A DNA stretch of 64,000 nt from Cohnella abietis (GTDB taxonomy: Bacteria; Bacillota; Bacilli; Paenibacillales; Paenibacillaceae), in NCBI RefSeq assembly GCF_004295585.1, contig NZ_AP019400.1:5239501-5303500 (forward strand), in the 5' to 3' direction. The stretch's first letter is position 1. Every line of letters begins with the position of its first letter. The notes under the pieces are model-generated. The model searched no databases. It was not told the origin of the DNA and saw only the letters and a list, made by a program, of their open reading frames with translations. Of this stretch, positions 49,707 to 58,925 are shown one piece after another. Made by a program: the position numbers and the translations under genes.

Positions 49707-52700
49707 TCTGATTCCTCAACTTCAATAATATCCGGGAATAAAATATCCCCATTCTGCTCGTTTGACCCAATGATTTCTGTAAAGGCTGTTGAAAGCTCAC
49801 GTGGTGGATATGGCTTCGTTAAATATTTCTGAATCGAATAGGTTTTAAGATTTTCATCCGACTTGTCCAATGCAGATGATATGACAATAGGAATTTTTGC
49901 CGTCCTGGAGTCATTTTTCAGCATCCGGATTAAATCCCATCCATCCAGCTCATCTCCCAGCATAATATCGACTACGATCCCAACGAATGGTGTCGTTAGA
50001 GCCTCTTGGAAGGCTTTCTGCGCGTTATAATGATGCGTGACCCTAAAGCCCTTGGCCTTTAATTCCTCAGACAGCAGCAAGGACAGGCTGGAGTCGTCCT
50101 CAACAATCATGACGTTCTGGATCTTATCTTTGTCATTACCTTCTGGAAGGACAATCATATCTTCCTCGCGAGGATGCTCATAGGACCATAGTGGCAATTC
50201 AAACCAGGTTGTTGTTCCTTCACCTTCAACGGATTCTATCCCAATTTTCCCATGGTGCTTCTCAATAATTTCCTTACAAATTGCAAGGCCTAATCCCGTC
50301 CCCCCGACTTTCCTAGAGGTACTGTTGTCGACTCGTCTGAATTTCTGGAAAAGAATATCTATCTGGCTTTTAGGGATACCGAGTCCTTTATCTTCAATCT
50401 TAACGACGATATGACCTGGCACATTATACATTCTTACCTTAACGTCACCTTCATCAGGCGAAAACTTAATGGCGTTGCTAATAAGATTCGTAAATACTTG
50501 TACAATTCTAGCCTTATCCACTTCTACATCTGCAAACTTGGCCTCATCAATAAGCAATACGTTGTGCTTATTTCCTACTTTATACTGATCAATGACTTCC
50601 ATAGCAATCCGATTCAAAGCATACGTCTCAACATCGTATTGCTGTTTGCCTGATTCCATTCTCTGAAGATCAAGGAAATCGTTAATAAGATTCGTTAATC
50701 TTAGAGCCTCTTTATGAATCGTCTCCAAATATTTTCTCTGCCGCTCAGGCTTCAACGGTTTTGAAAGCAGCAATTCCGTAAACCCTAGCACGCTCGATAA
50801 TGGCGTTCTCAGCTCGTGGCTTACCGTACTAACCAATTCCGATTTCATGATATCTAGCTCATGCTCTTTAGTAATATCACGATGCACGAACAAGGTTCCT
50901 ATTCTAACCTCACGGCGAACAACAGGAGTAGCATACACATCAATATATTTCTTTGATCCCTCACCAATTGAATATTGGATACTGCTTGATTCTTGCATCT
51001 CCTCTGAAATAGCTTGATTGAAGAAGCTCTCCAGCTCTGAAGGAGTATTGCATTGATCCACGATATCTCGCATCCATTGCCCGACCGGAATGGCCTGCCC
51101 CTCTGTCCACCGCTCACACAAAATAATATTAAGCAGCGCTTTATTACTATGTGTCATTATGCCATCTGAATTAACGAATTGGATGCCTTCATTTACATTG
51201 TTAACAATATCCTGATTCAGCTTGCGGGCCATTTCGATATCTTCAACCATTTCCATTCTTTCGACCGCTAAGCTAACTCTGATCATAATCCCTTTAATCT
51301 CTTCTAATTCTTCCTCCAAGAAACGTCTACCAATTCTCGTAGCACAGAATACGCCCACTACCTTGTTATTGGCATCCTTAACGGCAGTATACAAATCAAA
51401 GCAATCTACAGCTTCTATTGATATGCCAAGCTCCGAGTTGCTCGCCGCTCTTTGGACGATATATGTATTTTCCTCAGCAAGTCTGTCTAGCATTGCATGA
51501 GATGAAGGAGTAACATAACGATCAACAACCTCTTGAGGAAGTCCTCTCGATACATGAATACTATCTCTAATAATCATAAAGAAGCTAGAATCGAAGGAAT
51601 AGAACTCATTAATAAAATGAATAAACTTCTCCACAAAATCCTTTTTGTTTAGAGTATACGTAATTTCATGATTTAATAAATTATGGTTTTCTAAAATACT
51701 CATCGTTTCTTCTATTTGCTGCAACGATTCGACAAGCTCTTGCTGTATCGATTTATTCATGCTTATATCGTTTGCAATCATAATATACTTATAGATGTTC
51801 CCATGCTCGTTAAGGTAAGGAACAACCGTAAGATTAAGCCAAATAGCCGATTGATCCCTTCTCTCGACCTCTAGCTCAGCGTTCCATACCCCTCCCTCTC
51901 TCACTCTACCTTGCATTTTGGCTAGAGCCTGCAAGGAAGAATCACGAATGGATATTACCTTGTATGGTTTCCCGATAAGCTCTGAAGCTTGAAATTGAGT
52001 GAGATCCGTAAGCCGTTCATTCGTATAGGTAAATACGCCGTATTCATTCAGAATAGCAACAGCGGAAGATTGATCCAATGCCTTCATAATACTTTCTATC
52101 TCATTGAGAGAGTGCTGTAGCTGGGTTTGCTGAGCTTGAAGCTCCTCCTGCTGCGCTTGAAGCTCCTCGTTCTGAACCATAAGCTCTTCTTCATTATCCT
52201 GAATACTGCGAGTCATAGCGATAAAGGAGTCGTGTAATCTACCGAGCTCATCACGCCGGTTGGATTGCATTAACGGCAATTCCCGTCCTGCCGCCAAAGA
52301 TTTAGTTGCCGCTTCCAGCGTAACGATAGGTGTAATAAGACTCCTTAGTAGGTTCCAGAATAATAGCCCCAAAACTAATAAAATTGTTAATCCAAATAAA
52401 ATCGAAACGATTGTAAATTCATTAGCCTGCTTTATCGTTTTGCTAATAAGCTCATCGAAGTTTTTATCTGACTTCTTCTTGAGCTTCTGAGTGAAATCAA
52501 GGAAATCAAAAACAATTTGATTAGAATCGCTCTCCAATAACGCACGCAGGCCATCGAAATCTTTCGACTTTACAAGCCCAATGGCTTTAGGCAGAAGGTT
52601 AGTCGTATAGTCGTCATAGAAGGTTCTTAAATCTTCACTTGCTTTTTTCTCGTCGCTAGTAAGATTTAATGTAGAGAAATTTTTAAGTTGCTCATCGAAC

Positions 52701-52978
52701 AGCTTTAATTCAATCTCCAATTGCTTAAGCTCTTTGGTGCTTTGAAAAGCATAATACCCTCTGGCCCTGAATAAAAAGCTATATAGAGTATCCGATAGGC
52801 TCTCTATTGTACGCGTCTTTAATGCCATCTCTTCCCGCTGCTCATCCAGAACACGCTGCTCATCACTCGCATAGAAATAGAAGGCAATTCCCACCAAAAG
52901 AACCAAGGAAATAACGCCAAGCAGCGTACGCATATATTTCGTTCTAATGCGGGTAGGTTTAATTTTCCTCGCCTCCAC
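49703..52978 (-). CDS. Hybrid sensor histidine kinase (HAMP-PAS-GAF-kinase-REC)
   Basis: 1091 aa from a GTG at 52978 (GAAGGGA 9 nt upstream); it overlaps the preceding regulator by 20 bp. Membrane helices near residues 16-37 and 193-213 frame a helical extracytoplasmic sensor. A HAMP segment is followed by a Gln/Glu coiled coil ('EELQAQQEELQAQQTQLQ'), a PAS domain ('YTNERLTDLTQFQASELIGK'), a GAF-like part, a second PAS, the kinase ('STVSHELRTPLSSVLGF' with the phosphorylated His; 'GTGLGLAICKEIIEKHHG') and a C-terminal receiver ('MIVEDDSSLSL', 'GIVVDIMLGDELDGW'). It likely passes phosphate via its own receiver to the HPt of the neighbour at 53370-55010. Confidence 0.93.
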   Translation of the reverse strand: MEARKIKPTRIRTKYMRTLLGVISLVLLVGIAFYFYASDEQRVLDEQREEMALKTRTIESLSDTLYSFLFRARGYYAFQSTKELKQLEIELKLFDEQLKNFSTLNLTSDEKKASEDLRTFYDDYTTNLLPKAIGLVKSKDFDGLRALLESDSNQIVFDFLDFTQKLKKKSDKNFDELISKTIKQANEFTIVSILFGLTILLVLGLLFWNLLRSLITPIVTLEAATKSLAAGRELPLMQSNRRDELGRLHDSFIAMTRSIQDNEEELMVQNEELQAQQEELQAQQTQLQHSLNEIESIMKALDQSSAVAILNEYGVFTYTNERLTDLTQFQASELIGKPYKVISIRDSSLQALAKMQGRVREGGVWNAELEVERRDQSAIWLNLTVVPYLNEHGNIYKYIMIANDISMNKSIQQELVESLQQIEETMSILENHNLLNHEITYTLNKKDFVEKFIHFINEFYSFDSSFFMIIRDSIHVSRGLPQEVVDRYVTPSSHAMLDRLAEENTYIVQRAASNSELGISIEAVDCFDLYTAVKDANNKVVGVFCATRIGRRFLEEELEEIKGIMIRVSLAVERMEMVEDIEMARKLNQDIVNNVNEGIQFVNSDGIMTHSNKALLNIILCERWTEGQAIPVGQWMRDIVDQCNTPSELESFFNQAISEEMQESSSIQYSIGEGSKKYIDVYATPVVRREVRIGTLFVHRDITKEHELDIMKSELVSTVSHELRTPLSSVLGFTELLLSKPLKPERQRKYLETIHKEALRLTNLINDFLDLQRMESGKQQYDVETYALNRIAMEVIDQYKVGNKHNVLLIDEAKFADVEVDKARIVQVFTNLISNAIKFSPDEGDVKVRMYNVPGHIVVKIEDKGLGIPKSQIDILFQKFRRVDNSTSRKVGGTGLGLAICKEIIEKHHGKIGIESVEGEGTTTWFELPLWSYEHPREEDMIVLPEGNDKDKIQNVMIVEDDSSLSLLLSEELKAKGFRVTHHYNAQKAFQEALTTPFVGIVVDIMLGDELDGWDLIRMLKNDSRTAKIPIVISSALDKSDENLKTYSIQKYLTKPYPPRELSTAFTEIIGSNEQNGDILFPDIIEVEESE

Positions 52979-53336
52979 TATATAGGATCCCTTCTACAAC
53001 TTGCAGAAGCTCTAGCGGACTAAACGGCTTCGGAATAAAATAGCTAGCCCCTGCTTCTAGCGCCTTCATTCGATCCGCATCCTGAGCTTTAGCTGTAAGC
53101 ATAAGAATAGGAACTCTCTCTTTCTTTTCTTGAGGCAGTCTCTCAAGCACTTCCATACCCGTAAGCTCAGGCATCATATAATCTAGAATAATGAGATCGT
53201 AATCCGCTTGCTGAAGCTTATCCAAGGCTACCTTTCCATCGTTAGCTAAATCGATATGAACATCTAAATCCTCCAATGTATCTGAAATTAGCATACGAAG
53301 TATTTCTTCATCATCCACAATTAATATTTTCTTCAT
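52959..53336 (-). CDS. Stand-alone response regulator receiver
   Basis: 125 aa CheY-like domain: 'ILIVDDEE', phospho-acceptor Asp in 'LIILDYMMPEL', Thr/Ala in 'MLTAKA' and Lys in 'FIPKPFSPLEL'. No output domain. AGGAGG precedes the ATG. It lies between the phosphotransfer/diguanylate cyclase gene and the hybrid kinase, so it may act as a shuttle or phosphate sink in the same relay. Confidence 0.92.
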   Translation of the reverse strand: MKKILIVDDEEILRMLISDTLEDLDVHIDLANDGKVALDKLQQADYDLIILDYMMPELTGMEVLERLPQEKKERVPILMLTAKAQDADRMKALEAGASYFIPKPFSPLELLQVVEGILYSGGEEN

Positions 53337-53369
53337 AAAAGCCTCCTGCTTAATCTTTCTTGATGACGG

Positions 53370-55010
53370 TTAATGAGTAATTCTCTGTGCTAAGCGTTCG
53401 ATTCTAGAAATCAATTCCTGCATATGGAAAGGTTTAACGATATAATCGTCCGCACCGTTCTGAAGAGCTTGAACAATATCTGCTTGATTATTTCTTGCTG
53501 TAAGCATAGCAACGATAATATTGTGCTCGGGATAATTGGCTCGAATTCTATTCAGAACCTCTACCCCGTCAATAGTTGGCATGGAGCCATCTAGCAAAAT
53601 GATATATTTTTCTTTGTCGGAGTACCAATCTGAATCCAAAAAAGAAATTCCATCTGCGTACTCCCTCACGTTAACAGGTATGCCTCTGTTCATCTGCCAT
53701 TGCGATAATTGTGTAACAACGACATCTCTAATGAGAGGATCATCATCCACAATAAGAATATTTAGCTTCTGTTCCTTACTTCTGACTACCATATGAGGAG
53801 AATAAACAACCGTCTGGTTTCTACCAGATTGTTTGCCTAAATACAAAGCTTGGTCAGCTTCGTTCACTAGCATATCGGATTGTGCATTATCCTCCGACAC
53901 ATCCGTTACTCCAGCCGAGAAGGTCACATGAAAGGACAGGCTGTCCGAGAAAAAAACACGCAATGCAAAATTCTCGCGTATGCGATGCAGAAGCTCTGTT
54001 GCTTGGATTTTATCCGTATTGGGAAGCAGTAGCGCAAACTCCTCTCCTCCATAACGGCATAACACATCCTCATCCCGTTTCGTCTCATTGACGACTTGCA
54101 CAAAGCTTTGCAGAACTTCGTCACCCATAAGGTGACCATAAGTATCGTTAACCTTCTTAAAGCAGTCCAAATCCAATAGAGCCACTGAGAAAATGTTACT
54201 AGAACGTTGATAGTGGGACAGTAGCTGCGTCATAGTCTTATTGAAATGCTTACGATTATACGCTCCCGTTAGCTCGTCCACAACAACAGAATGGTCCCAA
54301 TGCCGCTTCATTCTAAATCGATTTTCTATTAAAGCCTCGAGCAGCTCCGGATCGATAGGCTTGGCGAAAAAGTCCATAGCACCTAATCGATAGGCATGAA
54401 TTTTGTTCGCAATACTATCCTCAATGCTGATTACTATAATAGGAATGTTTGCCTGATTGAATTTTTCAACAATTTGCTTAAGAACCTGTAGCCCATTCGT
54501 ATCCGGGAGAAACAGGTCGAGGATCAGCATATCAGGCTTCCATTCGTAATAAAGCTTCAGCCCTCGCTCAGCTGTCAAAGCAATATTCACGGAATATGAT
54601 TTTTCCTCTAATATACCTTTCAAATAAGCAGCTAGCTCGACATCATCATCTATAATGAGTATTTTACTCTCTGTTATATGTGAATCTACATCGTCAGAAT
54701 TATTGAATAAGGCAGTGCTCTCTACTGGTCCACCACATTCGGCTCCATCAGAAACAAAGCCTAATAGAGAGTTTAATTGCTCATGCCAATCCGAGAACAC
54801 AAATTGTCGGTTGCCATCGTCGGAATAGAGATTCAATTTCCTCTCCGCATCCTTCTCAATATCAACCAATCCTATCGTTCCAGCCGTTCCCTTCAGATTG
54901 TGCAGAAATCGGTAGATGTCCTTTTCCTCTACCAAATCCATGCTTGACCAACCCGTTAAGGTTTCCTTAATTCTCTTCTCAAGTAGTTCCTTATATTTAT
55001 GAACTGACAT
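53370..55010 (-). CDS. HPt-REC-GGDEF-REC signalling protein (diguanylate cyclase)
   Basis: 546 aa from the ATG at 55010 (TAGGTGAG before it; a GTG at 55019 is the alternative). Domain order: HPt (phosphorylated His in 'FLHNLKGTAGTIGLV', about residue 37), receiver 1 ('ILIIDDDVELAAYL', 'MLILDLFLPDTNG'), GGDEF ('DELTGAYNRKHFNKT' and 'RYGGEEFALLLP', so an active GGEEF site) and receiver 2 ('ILIVDDDPLIRDVV', 'IILLDGSMPTIDG'). It can both relay phosphate and make c-di-GMP. First gene of the group 55010-49443, so the relay and second messenger are likely one pathway. Confidence 0.93.
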   Translation of the reverse strand: MSVHKYKELLEKRIKETLTGWSSMDLVEEKDIYRFLHNLKGTAGTIGLVDIEKDAERKLNLYSDDGNRQFVFSDWHEQLNSLLGFVSDGAECGGPVESTALFNNSDDVDSHITESKILIIDDDVELAAYLKGILEEKSYSVNIALTAERGLKLYYEWKPDMLILDLFLPDTNGLQVLKQIVEKFNQANIPIIVISIEDSIANKIHAYRLGAMDFFAKPIDPELLEALIENRFRMKRHWDHSVVVDELTGAYNRKHFNKTMTQLLSHYQRSSNIFSVALLDLDCFKKVNDTYGHLMGDEVLQSFVQVVNETKRDEDVLCRYGGEEFALLLPNTDKIQATELLHRIRENFALRVFFSDSLSFHVTFSAGVTDVSEDNAQSDMLVNEADQALYLGKQSGRNQTVVYSPHMVVRSKEQKLNILIVDDDPLIRDVVVTQLSQWQMNRGIPVNVREYADGISFLDSDWYSDKEKYIILLDGSMPTIDGVEVLNRIRANYPEHNIIVAMLTARNNQADIVQALQNGADDYIVKPFHMQELISRIERLAQRITH

Positions 55011-55125
55011 TTTACTCACCTATGTTTATGGGTATTTGGAACCACTGACCATCTAATATCTTACATGAAAATCTAGAAGAAACAAGTGTTTTCCCGTTAT
55101 TGGAGCCATTATTGCATCAAATCCG

Positions 55126-55165
55126 AAAAAATACCCCTTGACCCGTCATTTAACGGTTCAAAGGG
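55126..55165 (-). terminator. Terminator of the SLH surface-protein gene
   Basis: On the minus strand CCCTTTGA-A-CCGT, a 6-nt loop, ACGG-G-TCAAGGGG, then TATTTTTT. It lies 25 nt after the stop codon. Confidence 0.88.
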
Positions 55166-55189
55166 CATTTGAACGACGATTAAGTTAAA

Positions 55190-57259
55190 TTAATTTCCGT
55201 TAAAATAAACGGTATATTGCCCTGAACCATCCGTTGTTTGGAGTCCATTCCATTTAGGCACATCGGTAATGTAGTTAGGCTGGAATGTCATTGCATAAAC
55301 TTTATTAGCTTGCAGCTCATCCTTAAGTCTCAGCACAACCTCAGTTACTACTTTATTGGAATCATTAAGCTCATCGGAATCTATATTTATTGAGCCTGCG
55401 TCCTTCTCGCGAATGCGGAAGGCTGCTTTGTTAACGCCAGTTACGGGCTCGCTAAATACTACCTTAACAGATTTACTACCAAGAACAATAACTTTTGTCA
55501 CAATTGGATTAGGGTTGCGATTTTCTGTTCCAGCAAATTGCAGCTTATCCGCATCATTAATTGTCACCAAAGCGGCTACTCCCGTAACTCCAGCAACATA
55601 TACATGACCTGGCAGGAATAACTCCTGATTGTTGTTCCTAGCACGATATTGGAAAATAAAAGTCCTATCGCTTCCTTCTTTCTGTTGAACGTAAGGTGTC
55701 CAGTCATTCGTATTGATGTTAGCCCCGTTATCCTTTAACACCGTTAGCTTCAGATTTTTAAGATCATTACCTGTGATAGCTCGATCAAAAACAACTTCAA
55801 GCGTATTCTGATCCTTCGCTACTATAGACTGCAGCTTGACTTGCTTATCCGGGTTTGCAACCCCACCAAATAGATGCGTTGAGGGATCCATTACATTACC
55901 AGACAAATCAGAAATATAGGCAATCGTTAGCGTGTATACCGTAGCATCCAACTGCTGGGATGTTAGTAAGGTTACCGTTTGTCCATCATTCTCTAGCTTA
56001 GCTTGAAGAACGATAAGACCCTTATCAATCGTGTAGCGATTTGTTTGTATGGCTTGCTGTGCGTCTATTTTTTTATTGAACTTAACGCTGATAACTGCCG
56101 TATTAGGATTGATTTTTACTTCAGCTATCTTAGGTTTGTCAGTATCGTTGCTACCAGTAAAATATAAATCACTGCGTGTGTCCATAACGTTACCTGCGAG
56201 ATCCTTCACATTACGAACGGTAAGCTGATATTTTCTATCGTTCACCTGCTCCGACGTAGTGAAGGTTACCTTCTTGCCGTCCGAAGAGAGCTGAATCGTA
56301 TTTAATTTCAACCCATTATTGAATATATAGTTAGATGAATTAGTAGCCGAGCTTGATTCTACTGGCTCCGAGAACGTGAGCTCAATAATCTTGTTAGGCA
56401 ATCTGACTGGCTGGGACACAATTTGGGGCTTTGTTGTATCATCCTGCTGAGAAATATAATTCCAAGTGTTCCCGTCAACGGATAACGTATGAACAACACC
56501 TGCAATCTGACGATCCGTCCACAGCTGGATGGACATTCCGTCTTGGCTTAGGACAGCCTGCTGAATATTTCTGTTGTTGCCATTCGTATCTTTTAGTGAG
56601 AATCGGATCTTATCTGTTTTGTCGGCACGCTGAAGTAGATTTACTCTCAATGATTGGTTCGAGAGAACATCGACTGACCGGATACGATAAGGCTCCAGAT
56701 GAGATTCCTCATACACGGCATATGCGGCATCCACTAGTAATCCACGCGTCGCATCTACAGTGTAATCGCTCAGTTGGGGAATGAGCTTGCGATCCAATGC
56801 TAGACTGACAGCTCCTCTTGCCCACTTAGACACTTTTCCAGTAACTGGAGTTTGACCTCCCCCAGTTAAACCATAGCTTCTTACGAAAACTGCAGCGAGC
56901 TGCTCCACCGTCATATTCAGTGCGGGAGAAAATATTTTTCCGCCCGTTCCGCCCATGAGCTCAGCACGTTTAACGGATTCAATTTCCTTGAAGGACCAAC
57001 GAGTTTTCAGAACATCGTCATAGCTCCGCGTTGTTCCTCCTGCTGGAAGCTCCAACAAGCGATATAAGACCACAGCAAGCTGTTCCCTAGACATAGATTC
57101 ATTTAATCGAGAGCTGCCATCTGCCAAGCCTGTAAAAATATTTTTCTCTTTAAGCACATTGAACTTCTGCTCAGTTGTTAAATTCGATGCTCCTGCTGCA
57201 GTAAATGGCAAACTGATAAGCAGTAACAGGGATAACATGCTAATAATTGTTTTTCTCAT
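55190..57259 (-). CDS. Exported SLH-domain protein with bacterial Ig-like repeats
   Basis: 689 aa. Signal peptide of about 24 residues ending 'TAAGA'. Residues about 28-180 hold SLH-type segments ('MSREQLAVVLYRLLEL', 'NMTVEQLAAVFVRSYGL', 'RGAVSLALDRKLIPQ'), which bind pyruvylated wall polymers. The rest comprises several SbsA/Big-type Ig-like modules with the recurrent 'LTFSEPV', 'VKFNKKIDAQQA', 'VVFDRAITG' and 'VVFSEPVTG' patterns and 'DLAGNVMD'-like turns. A wall-anchored structural or adhesive protein is likely; no enzymatic domain is visible. AAGGAGG lies 7 nt before the ATG. Confidence 0.9.
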   Translation of the reverse strand: MRKTIISMLSLLLLISLPFTAAGASNLTTEQKFNVLKEKNIFTGLADGSSRLNESMSREQLAVVLYRLLELPAGGTTRSYDDVLKTRWSFKEIESVKRAELMGGTGGKIFSPALNMTVEQLAAVFVRSYGLTGGGQTPVTGKVSKWARGAVSLALDRKLIPQLSDYTVDATRGLLVDAAYAVYEESHLEPYRIRSVDVLSNQSLRVNLLQRADKTDKIRFSLKDTNGNNRNIQQAVLSQDGMSIQLWTDRQIAGVVHTLSVDGNTWNYISQQDDTTKPQIVSQPVRLPNKIIELTFSEPVESSSATNSSNYIFNNGLKLNTIQLSSDGKKVTFTTSEQVNDRKYQLTVRNVKDLAGNVMDTRSDLYFTGSNDTDKPKIAEVKINPNTAVISVKFNKKIDAQQAIQTNRYTIDKGLIVLQAKLENDGQTVTLLTSQQLDATVYTLTIAYISDLSGNVMDPSTHLFGGVANPDKQVKLQSIVAKDQNTLEVVFDRAITGNDLKNLKLTVLKDNGANINTNDWTPYVQQKEGSDRTFIFQYRARNNNQELFLPGHVYVAGVTGVAALVTINDADKLQFAGTENRNPNPIVTKVIVLGSKSVKVVFSEPVTGVNKAAFRIREKDAGSINIDSDELNDSNKVVTEVVLRLKDELQANKVYAMTFQPNYITDVPKWNGLQTTDGSGQYTVYFNGN

Positions 57260-57373
57260 CTAGCTACCTCCTTATGTCCGCCCTAAACTTAGTCAGCTCA
57301 GTTGCGTGGCGATCCATTAAGTTTGACGTAGGGTGGATACGTTTTGTTTCGATAATTAAAAAATTTTTAATAA

Positions 57374-57412
57374 AAGCCAACCCAACGTCTTTGTAGACAA
57401 GTGGATTGGCTT
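57374..57412 (-). terminator. Terminator of the phosphoesterase operon
   Basis: On the minus strand AAGCCAATCCA pairs with TGGGTTGGCTT, followed by TTATTAAAAATTTTTT. It lies 20 nt after the phosphoesterase stop codon. Confidence 0.8.
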
Positions 57413-57431
57413 AAAATTAACAATCAATTAG

Positions 57432-58370
57432 TTACCCTCTGGATAACCAATTAGGATGATGCTTGTGGAAGTGTGTCACCTTATGTCCGTTAGCAAGGCG
57501 AATCCAGCTTGTATACGGTTGCCCGAGCCTGAGCTTAATGACTCGTGCCCCACGCTGATACAGCCATTTTCCATAAGTATTGTAGCCTGTAGCTCTTCCA
57601 TAGCTTAATTGAATGCCACGCAGCATACCTGTGTAATCGTTAGTATGATCATGACCGCAGAAGGTGCCCATCACTCCACCAGCTTCCACCATCGCAGCGA
57701 AAAAGCCAGAGTTAACCTTCGGACAGTTTACCTTCTCGTGTCTATGTCCATAACAAACGTTGTAGTTCCAAATCTCTCGATATTCTGGAAGAGGAATATG
57801 GAAAAAAACCAAAGCGGGTACCGGCACACCCCCGTTGCTCGTCTGGAGCGTCAGGGCTTGCTTTTGAAACCATTCTATTTGACTCTGGCGAATCCAATCA
57901 TACCCTGGGACAGAGGGGATGTCTGAATACCCGCCGCTATCGAGAAAATAAAGCGCAGCTCCCGTTTCGCCGTTCGAATCTGCGACCTTAGCAACAAAAT
58001 TACCTACTCCATCTACTTCCAATGGACCTGCTTCGGTAATTGTGCCTACATGCTCCAGCTGTACATTAATGAGCTGCTCTCTGGTTGTTTTCCCCTCACA
58101 GTCGTGGTTCCCGAATACTGCGGCCCACGGAATACCACTCTGCTCTACAACGGACAGTGCTTCCCTGTAGGAACGAATAGGATCCTTACAGCTTAGGCTC
58201 TCGATTACATCTCCCGTTAGTACGATTAGATCCGGCTGTTCCTCAGCCAGAACTCGCTCCATAAGCGCTTTGGTACGCTTATCTTCGGAGTCGCCATTTT
58301 TCCAATGTAAGTCGGTAAATTGTACAATCGTAAATGTCCCATCTGAACGGAAGCGCAAATTATTGTTCAT
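57432..58370 (-). CDS. Calcineurin-like metallophosphoesterase
   Basis: 312 aa without a signal peptide. Metal motifs in order: 'FTDLHW', 'VLTGDVIE', 'VFGNHDCEGK', 'FFHIPLPEY' and 'FCGHDHTND'. Resembles the fungal/bacterial Dcr2/purple-acid-like phosphatase group with 'WIRQSQIEWFQ'. Substrate unknown. Probably last gene of an operon with the DUF1904, FAD-oxidase and PLP-enzyme genes. Confidence 0.9.
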   Translation of the reverse strand: MNNNLRFRSDGTFTIVQFTDLHWKNGDSEDKRTKALMERVLAEEQPDLIVLTGDVIESLSCKDPIRSYREALSVVEQSGIPWAAVFGNHDCEGKTTREQLINVQLEHVGTITEAGPLEVDGVGNFVAKVADSNGETGAALYFLDSGGYSDIPSVPGYDWIRQSQIEWFQKQALTLQTSNGGVPVPALVFFHIPLPEYREIWNYNVCYGHRHEKVNCPKVNSGFFAAMVEAGGVMGTFCGHDHTNDYTGMLRGIQLSYGRATGYNTYGKWLYQRGARVIKLRLGQPYTSWIRLANGHKVTHFHKHHPNWLSRG

Positions 58371-58400
58371 AGCCTATCCTCGCCGCCTACTATTCGATAA

Positions 58401-58886
58401 TTATTCTCTTAACGCATCGTAGAGCTTGCTGGACATCTGTGAGCTTGTTTGATTGTTCAGCAATGCTTTTCTAGCTTTCTGAAGCTCATCCTTTAGTCGC
58501 TCATTTTCAGATAGAACAGCCTGGATTGCTCCACTTTCATCCTCATTAGGTAATGGCTCAGACAGCTTCCGACCATTCGAATAATAGTTGGACGATTCAT
58601 AGATTCTGAAGGCAACCTCAGCTTCTGGAATGCCGAGTGACCTTATATGACGGTCAATACATTCGGCTGCTTGGTCTTGAACTAACGTTCCTCGGTCGAA
58701 CCAATTCACTTCAATGAATGGATATGAGGGAACAAATTCTCCGTCAAAGCATGCAGTCGTATTTAAGCATTCCAGCATAATATAATCGCTCGGGCATTGG
58801 CACAAGCTTGCTAGCTCAGCCACAAGTGACTGACTGATCGTGCGAATTTGCTCTGGGGCAACCCCTCGAATAAGCAGGTGGGGCAT
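58401..58886 (-). CDS. DUF1904-family protein
   Basis: 161 aa. Starts 'MPHLLIRGVAPEQIRTIS' and has 'EVNWFDRGTLVQDQAAECID' and 'VAFRIYESSNYYSNG', the layout of DUF1904, a small tautomerase-like alpha/beta fold of unknown role. A C-terminal helical extension (about 115-161) is rich in Glu/Lys/Gln. GAGGAG lies 10 nt before the ATG. Confidence 0.85.
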   Translation of the reverse strand: MPHLLIRGVAPEQIRTISQSLVAELASLCQCPSDYIMLECLNTTACFDGEFVPSYPFIEVNWFDRGTLVQDQAAECIDRHIRSLGIPEAEVAFRIYESSNYYSNGRKLSEPLPNEDESGAIQAVLSENERLKDELQKARKALLNNQTSSQMSSKLYDALRE

Positions 58887-58925
58887 AATTTAGACACTCC
58901 TCTATGGAATTAAACCATTTTTTAC

